This document shows, in pieces, positions 59,389-64,000 of a DNA stretch of 64,000 bases. The stretch comes from Pseudomonadota bacterium (GTDB lineage: Bacteria > Desulfobacterota > Binatia > Binatales > Binataceae): positions 1-64,000 of the forward strand of contig JAJPKA010000008.1 in NCBI GenBank assembly GCA_021323945.1, read 5' to 3'. The position numbers and the translations under genes were made by a program. The notes beneath the pieces were generated by a model, which saw only the letters and a list, made by a program, of their open reading frames with translations, was not told the DNA's origin and ran no database searches. The first letter of the stretch is position 1. The number at the start of each line of letters is the position of its first letter.

Positions 59389-60624
59389 TCATTTAATCCG
59401 GTAGCGGATCGGCATATGCTTGATGCCGCCCACGAAGTTGGAGCGCATTCGTTGGATCGGTGCTGCCAGCTCGACGCTATCGAGTCGTTCAGCCAATAAT
59501 CGAAACATCGCCTGCAATTCCAGACGGGCCAGATTGGCGCCAAGGCAATAGTGTTCGCCCATCCCGAAAGCCAGATGGGGATTGGGGTCGCGGCGAATAT
59601 CAAAGCGATCAGGATCGTCGAAGACCTCTTCGTCGCGATTGGCGGATGGGTAGAACATCGCGACAACATCGCCTTCGCGTATGGTTTGACCCCGGAGCTC
59701 AGTGTCGGCTGTCGCTATACGGGTGAATTGCACCACAGGCGAGGTCCATCGCAGGATTTCCTCGACCGCCGATTTCACCATTAGCTGAGGGTTGGCTTTG
59801 AGCAAGGCGAACTGGTCCTGGTGCTCGATCAGGGCGTAAAGGCCGCCACTTATCGCGTTGCGCGTCGTTTCATTGCCGGCAATTATTAGCAGCGCAAAAT
59901 ATGATAACAACTCGAACTGTGGCAGCGGATCCCCGTTAATTGTTCCGTTAGCCAGGGTACTGGCAATATCATCGCGCGGCTCCCTGCGTCTGTCCTCGAC
60001 CAATTGGGAAAAATATTGAAAAAATTCCATTCGCGCCCGTTCGAGAGTCTCCTCGATTGTCTCACTGCCGGCAAACTCAGGATCGGAGGGAGCAATCATC
60101 GAGTTGCTCAGCCGAAACATCAATTCCCAGTCTGACCGCGGGATCCCAAACATCTCGGCGATCACCGCCAGTGGCAATTTTGCCGCCACCTCGGTAACGA
60201 AGTCGCATTCAGTTCGGTCCACGATCTTTTGAATCACTTCTGTTGTAACCTGCTCGACTTGCGTGGACAGCCGTTGCACCGCTCGTGGAGTGAATCGGCG
60301 ATTAACCACTCCCCGATATAGAGCGTGTTCAGGTGGATTCATATTGAGCAACTGGCGCAGGAAGACCATATCGTCGGGTGGGGCGCCCTCCTGCTCGACT
60401 GTCACGAACAGGTATTGACTACTGCGAAATAGTTCTGGCTGACGTGAAATTGTAATAATGTCGGCGTGTTTGGTTATTGCCCAGAAGGGCCGGACGCCAG
60501 GTCGCTGATAGTAAAAGACGGGCGCCTTGGACCTAAGTAAGGCCCACTCTTCGTGCGGATACCCGCGCTGGACATACAGATCAGGATCGACAATATCGAT
60601 TGATTCCAAGTTTTCTTGTGTCAT
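59389..60624 (-). CDS. cytochrome P450
   Basis: A 411-residue soluble bacterial P450 monooxygenase. The oxygen-activating I helix has AGNETT (249-254), the ExxR motif is Glu289 to Arg292 in EEILRW, and the haem ligand is Cys360 in FGMGEHYCLGANLARLELQ. The N-terminus is hydrophilic, so it uses ferredoxin/ferredoxin reductase, but neither is nearby. It resembles steroid/terpene-type P450s of the CYP125/CYP142 sort in its NMNPPEHALYR segment, though the substrate is not assignable. It converges with the ferritin-like gene. Confidence 0.95.
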   Translation of the reverse strand: MTQENLESIDIVDPDLYVQRGYPHEEWALLRSKAPVFYYQRPGVRPFWAITKHADIITISRQPELFRSSQYLFVTVEQEGAPPDDMVFLRQLLNMNPPEHALYRGVVNRRFTPRAVQRLSTQVEQVTTEVIQKIVDRTECDFVTEVAAKLPLAVIAEMFGIPRSDWELMFRLSNSMIAPSDPEFAGSETIEETLERARMEFFQYFSQLVEDRRREPRDDIASTLANGTINGDPLPQFELLSYFALLIIAGNETTRNAISGGLYALIEHQDQFALLKANPQLMVKSAVEEILRWTSPVVQFTRIATADTELRGQTIREGDVVAMFYPSANRDEEVFDDPDRFDIRRDPNPHLAFGMGEHYCLGANLARLELQAMFRLLAERLDSVELAAPIQRMRSNFVGGIKHMPIRYRIK

Positions 60625-60807
60625 CGCCAGCTCTAATCCGCTTTGTGTTATGCCTAGGCTAACATGCCGGTGGTTGCCAGCATATCTGTGGGAGCGCGGG
60701 GGCTTTTCTCCCGGCTAGACCCGGCTGGCGACGTTGGATCGCTTTGCCGGCAGACGGACTTTGGGAACGTCTTTGCACCACATTCATCTGTGCTAGTTTG
60801 CTAAACA

Positions 60808-62304
60808 ATGGCGGGCCAGCTCGAGTTCCAACTCAAAACTGCCGAGCGTCGCGTTGCGCTGAGCGTAAGCCAACTGGTGCGCCTTGTCCGCGAGACGCTC
60901 GAACTCCACCTTGACCAGTGCTGGGTAGTTGGCGAAGTCTCAAATACGCGTCTGGCTCCCTCGGGCCATCTTTACTTTACGCTCAAAGACGCCCGCGCCG
61001 CGATCAACGTCGTGATGTTTAGTTCGGCAGTGCGTCGAATGCGCTTCCGGCTCGACGATGGGATACAGGTCGTCGTGCGGGGGCGGGTCAATCTCTACGA
61101 GCATCGGGGCACGCTGCAATTTTATGCCGAGGAAGTCGAGCCGCGAGGGTTTGGCGCTCTACAGTTAGCGTATGAGCAGCTTAAGCAGCGGTTGGCGCGC
61201 GAAGGATTATTTGACGCCGCGCGCAAGCGGACCCTGCCGATACTGCCACGCCGGATTGGGATTGTTACGGCCCTTGGGGGGGCAGCACTGCGCGACTTGC
61301 TCCGCGTGCTGCTCGATCGCTATCCCAACCTTCATATCATTATCAGGCCGGCCTTGGTTCAAGGTCCGAGCGCACCGCTGGAAATCGCCTCGGCGCTCGA
61401 CGACCTGAATGCTGATGGCAATGCCGAGGTAATAATCGTGGGACGCGGCGGCGGTTCACTTGAGGACCTTTGGGCTTTTAACGATGAGACGGTTGCCCGT
61501 GCCATTTGCCGTTCACGAATCCCCGTAATTTCCGCGGTAGGCCATGAAATTGATTACAGCATCGCTGACTTTGTAGCTGATGTCCGCGCGCCTACGCCGA
61601 CGGCAGCTGCCCAAATAGCAGTGCCCAACAAGGCGGACCTGCGCGGCCGGCTGTTCGAGAAACAATCCGCCCTGGTCAACGGTGTTGAGCGACAAACGTC
61701 GGCGCTACGCCATCAGCTTGTACGACTCGAAAGTCGTTTACCCGAACCGCGCATTCTGCTCCGGCAGCTGCGGCAGCGGCTGGACACGGCGTGGGAAGAA
61801 TTAGTCGAGGCGGCTAATTCAAGGGTCAGCAGGCATCGCGTCCTTCTTCGTGAATTTGCAACACGTACCAGGATCTCTCCGGGCATTGTCGCTGCGGGCC
61901 GGCTTCGCGTTGCTCACAGCGCTACCCGCCTCGCACAGGCAATGAGCGCGCGAGCAGGTAGCTGTCGTGTTACGCTCGAGCGAAATATCGCTTGGTTGAA
62001 CGAGACAAATTTACGGGCACCTGTCAGCCAGGCGCGCTCGCGTTTGAGTCGGTTGTTTAATCAGCTCGAAACCGCCTGGCGTTCGCGCCTCCACCAGCAA
62101 CGCCTGACGCTGGCGGGACAAGCCGGCCGTCTAGATGCAGTCTCGCCTTTGCGAGTGCTCCACCGAGGTTACGCTCTTGTAACGAAAACGCGTGACGGTG
62201 AGACAGTTGTGGATGCGGCACAGGTTGAGTTGGGGGATGAACTCGATATTCGGCTCGGTCGCGGTAGGCTGTATGCGCGCACTCTAGGCCGCAATCTTTC
62301 CTAG
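60808..62304 (+). CDS. xseA: exodeoxyribonuclease VII large subunit
   Basis: Catalytic subunit of exonuclease VII, which degrades single-stranded DNA. The OB-fold is near the N-terminus (LDQCWVVGEVSNTRLAPSGH and YFTLKDARAAINVVMF). The nuclease domain shows RRIGIVTALGGAALRDLL, GRGGGSLEDLWAFNDE and RIPVISAVGHEIDYSIADFV. The remaining third is a long Arg/Gln-rich coiled coil ending LRVLHRGYALV. The 498-residue length is somewhat above E. coli (456). The small-subunit gene follows after 188 bases. Confidence 0.96.
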   Translation: MAGQLEFQLKTAERRVALSVSQLVRLVRETLELHLDQCWVVGEVSNTRLAPSGHLYFTLKDARAAINVVMFSSAVRRMRFRLDDGIQVVVRGRVNLYEHRGTLQFYAEEVEPRGFGALQLAYEQLKQRLAREGLFDAARKRTLPILPRRIGIVTALGGAALRDLLRVLLDRYPNLHIIIRPALVQGPSAPLEIASALDDLNADGNAEVIIVGRGGGSLEDLWAFNDETVARAICRSRIPVISAVGHEIDYSIADFVADVRAPTPTAAAQIAVPNKADLRGRLFEKQSALVNGVERQTSALRHQLVRLESRLPEPRILLRQLRQRLDTAWEELVEAANSRVSRHRVLLREFATRTRISPGIVAAGRLRVAHSATRLAQAMSARAGSCRVTLERNIAWLNETNLRAPVSQARSRLSRLFNQLETAWRSRLHQQRLTLAGQAGRLDAVSPLRVLHRGYALVTKTRDGETVVDAAQVELGDELDIRLGRGRLYARTLGRNLS

Positions 62305-62492
62305 ATACCGCTATGATTTTGTATGGAGTTTTGCTTTGGCTCGAAAGTGAAAGCAAAGCCAGCCTGGGCCGCTGCCTGTGGCCACCGCAGGTGATGAAAC
62401 ACCTCCCTGCTGCGCGCGTTGCGGGAGCGCATCGCCGACCCGGGCGGTTACGTGGACGCCAGCAATCTTCGGCTCAGTAAATCTAGTGCACT

Positions 62493-62774
62493 ATGGCAGA
62501 TTCAAATCCAAAAAAATTTGAAGATGAAATGGCCGATCTCGAAGCCATCGTCACTAAGATCGATTCAGGGGAACTTTCGCTGGAAGAATCGATCGCCGCG
62601 TTTGAACGGGGTGTAGCGCTGGTTCGCTCGCTCAATCAAAAGCTCGACGAGATCGAGCGTCGGGTCGAAGTCTTGATTCGCGATTCTCGCGGCGAATTAA
62701 AACGTTCGCCCTATCAGGGCGAACTTGGGTCCAGCGCTAAAAGTGAAGATCCGGAGGAAGACGATACCTTCTGA
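62493..62774 (+). CDS. xseB: exodeoxyribonuclease VII small subunit
   Basis: A 93-residue small helical subunit that binds the coiled coil of XseA. The family pattern is FEDEMADLEAIVTKIDSGEL, then SLEESIAAFERGVALVRSL and LDEIERRVEVLI. The C-terminal third is acidic and variable (SSAKSEDPEEDDTF). The gene is downstream of xseA in the same direction, so a joint transcript is likely. Confidence 0.95.
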   Translation: MADSNPKKFEDEMADLEAIVTKIDSGELSLEESIAAFERGVALVRSLNQKLDEIERRVEVLIRDSRGELKRSPYQGELGSSAKSEDPEEDDTF

Positions 62775-62873
62775 TGGGCGAACCCAGTCAGCGACAGCTT
62801 CATTAGAGTCGCCCTTGCCTGTTAAATATATAGAGTTAAGTTCAGGGTAAGCCGCCAAAAGCAGGAGAGTCAA

Positions 62874-63179
62874 ATGTACGTCTCACGCCGTCTTTTCCAT
62901 ACTGTTCCCGGAAAAACTAGTGAAGTGGAACGAGAACTGCAGAAGTTGCGCGAAATGGTCAAGGCGGCAGGCGGCACCGCTGTTCGTATCCTGCATACTC
63001 ACTTTGCTTCGCTTGGCGCAGCGGACGCGGTGTTCGAGCAGGAAGCCCCAGACCTTGAGACGCTCGAGCGACAAATTCGGCAGTTAACCGCGAGTCAGGA
63101 ATTCCAGAGCTGGACTCAACGCATGTCCAGTTTATTAACACAATCCCCCAAACGCGAGGTTTACATAGTCCACAATTAA
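62874..63179 (+). CDS. small protein with possible dimeric alpha-beta barrel fold
   Basis: A 101-residue protein. MYVSRRLFHTVPGKTSEVER opens with a strand and helix typical of NIPSNAP/ABM-type barrels, and there is a central TAVRILHTHFASLGAADAVF strand pair, a helix, and the end REVYIVHN. An AGGAGA site lies before the ATG. The family is a guess; function is unknown. It follows xseB by 99 bases in the same direction. Confidence 0.55.
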   Translation: MYVSRRLFHTVPGKTSEVERELQKLREMVKAAGGTAVRILHTHFASLGAADAVFEQEAPDLETLERQIRQLTASQEFQSWTQRMSSLLTQSPKREVYIVHN

Positions 63180-63405
63180 ACAATAAATTCAACGAACATC
63201 CGAGTTGATGGCTGCTTTGCCATCGCGGGAAGCGCTTACCCGTTGCCATGGTAGAGTGGCGGGGAGTAAAAATCTGCGGCCCAAGCTGGAGATGGCGAGC
63301 CCCCCTCGAAGAGCGATTTGTCAAACGACACTCCTCCCGATCCACGCTTCTCCTCGCGCGTAGCAGCAGAATCAACGGTCCCAGAGATAGCGTTAGTCGA
63401 TTTTT
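63180..63405. other. intergenic, nothing seen
   Basis: About 225 bases between the small protein gene and the DUF2318 protein, which converge. No clear hairpin or other feature was recognised. Confidence 0.3.
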
Positions 63406-63897
63406 TCAAAACAGCCAGTGTCCGGCTTTGACGTCGACCACGCTAATTTTGGCCTGGTTGCCTTGGATTTTGCTGGGAAGCCGAACGGGGATGCAGGAGG
63501 CCTTGCCAGTATCCATCTGTGTCAGCCGGTAACGGTTCCCACACAGCCGACAGATGAGATAATGACCCGAATAGGTATAGCCCTGATGAAACTTGTAGCA
63601 CTGTCCACACGCATCGAAGATTGCGTGAGCGTTGCCCTTGCTGTCCCGCGCTGGCAGGAATCTTATTAGCTGGCCGCTATCTTCGCGGTAGCAAAATGCC
63701 CATACCGCTCGTGGCGCTAGCCTATCCAGGTTTATCGTTAAGGTCTCGGTCCCGCCCAGCAGTTTGCAAGGTATGTGGGAGAGGGACCTGGTCAACGCTG
63801 TACCGAGGACTGCAACGGCAGTCAGGACGGTTGCAAATTTGATCGCCCTGCGTTGCATCACGCAGGAGAATGTACGGCCGCTGGCCGTTGCGGTCAA
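63406..63897 (-). CDS. DUF2318 family membrane-anchored protein
   Basis: A 163-residue protein (TTG start; ATG at 63858 gives 150 residues). A hydrophobic segment near the N-terminus (KFATVLTAVAVLGTALT) anchors it to the membrane. The DUF2318 signature is visible: FDACGQCYKFHQGYTYSGHY, then LICRLCGNRY, giving two CxxC pairs that probably bind a metal or act in redox. Relatives occur beside iron/copper-uptake or ABC-type permease genes. Its start is only 3 bases after the stop of the next gene upstream, so the two form an operon. Confidence 0.85.
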   Translation of the reverse strand: MTATASGRTFSCVMQRRAIKFATVLTAVAVLGTALTRSLSHIPCKLLGGTETLTINLDRLAPRAVWAFCYREDSGQLIRFLPARDSKGNAHAIFDACGQCYKFHQGYTYSGHYLICRLCGNRYRLTQMDTGKASCIPVRLPSKIQGNQAKISVVDVKAGHWLF

Positions 63898-63900
63898 CTC

Positions 63901-64000
63901 TCACTGCTGCAGCTCTTCGCGTATCGAGTACATCTTCTGGCGCGCCTCGGCGATGTAAGCGTCAAGATTGCGACGATGATTGGCAAACAATCCGGTGGGT
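63901..64000 (-). CDS. C-terminal end of an unknown gene
   Basis: About 33 codons remain before the window edge, ending TGA at 63901-63903. The sequence reads PTGLFANHRRNLDAYIAEAR, then QKMYSIREELQQ, a helical, charged tail. It lies 3 bases upstream of the DUF2318 gene and is read in the same direction. The start lies outside the window, so neither identity nor function can be given. Confidence 0.5.
   Translation of the reverse strand, partial: PTGLFANHRRNLDAYIAEARQKMYSIREELQQ

Overview
The window looks like a chromosomal segment of a Gram-negative, aerobic, probably soil-dwelling bacterium with moderately high GC. It carries many small CoA-dependent catabolic genes (four crotonases, a CaiB/BaiF CoA-transferase, a hydroxyisobutyrate dehydrogenase-like enzyme, an Fe-alcohol dehydrogenase, P450, epoxide hydrolase, DUF1329). 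These sit among ordinary housekeeping genes (trpS, ileS-lspA, nuoHJKLMN, coaD, rsmD, mutM, xseAB, rpsU). The mix suggests a deltaproteobacterium-like lineage, perhaps Binatota, but the assignment is an inference from gene content and is weak. No rRNA, tRNA, CRISPR array or intact insertion sequence was seen, and no promoter could be called with confidence.

Layout. 1-2045: the 3' part of a SNF2/RapA-type helicase gene broken by a nonsense codon and a frameshift. 2258-4246: trpS and nfo. 4439-5965: an orphan Mu gp28-like terminase. 6285-9400: DUF1329 protein, flavin reductase and an L,D-transpeptidase. 9534-15937: Fe-ADH, a methyltransferase-like protein, SnoaL-like protein, crotonase, HSL-type esterase and aspartate-semialdehyde dehydrogenase. 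15945-21987: minus-strand run tldD-pmbA-glcE-glcF, with no glcD. 22067-26159: CoA-transferase, alpha/beta hydrolase, HIBADH-like dehydrogenase and a PaaG-like crotonase. 26475-29360: perR-katG oxidative-stress pair. 29633-30223: a single reading frame in which a HigB toxin is joined to a HigA antitoxin. 30339-31994: two tandem crotonase paralogues. 32204-39334: nuoHJKLMN lacking nuoI.

39631-40784: rsmD-coaD. 40833-42654: BNR-repeat protein, then an intergenic stretch with several perfect palindromes and a 26-residue hydrophobic small ORF with a strong Shine-Dalgarno. 42655-46220: ileS-lspA. 46221-49963: a glyoxalase-fold scrap, an unknown protein, rpsU, an MFS transporter and a Mug-type glycosylase. 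50659-53537: a host-attachment-type protein, a long non-coding stretch and an Amt transporter. 53569-55630: a TrpF-like protein lacking the canonical catalytic residues, a decayed cupin gene and mutM. 56252-60624: SDR, epoxide hydrolase, a ferritin-like protein with a strong 3' hairpin, and cytochrome P450. 60808-64000: xseA-xseB, a small NIPSNAP/ABM-like protein, a DUF2318 protein and the end of another gene.

Working together: perR and katG form a peroxide-response unit; the nuo genes encode the membrane arm of complex I; rsmD-coaD, ileS-lspA and xseAB are common functional pairings. The most unusual items are the HigB-HigA fusion, the TrpF-like protein with altered active site, the tiny hydrophobic ORF, the complex I cluster without nuoI, the orphan terminase and two broken genes that were recovered only by following several frames.
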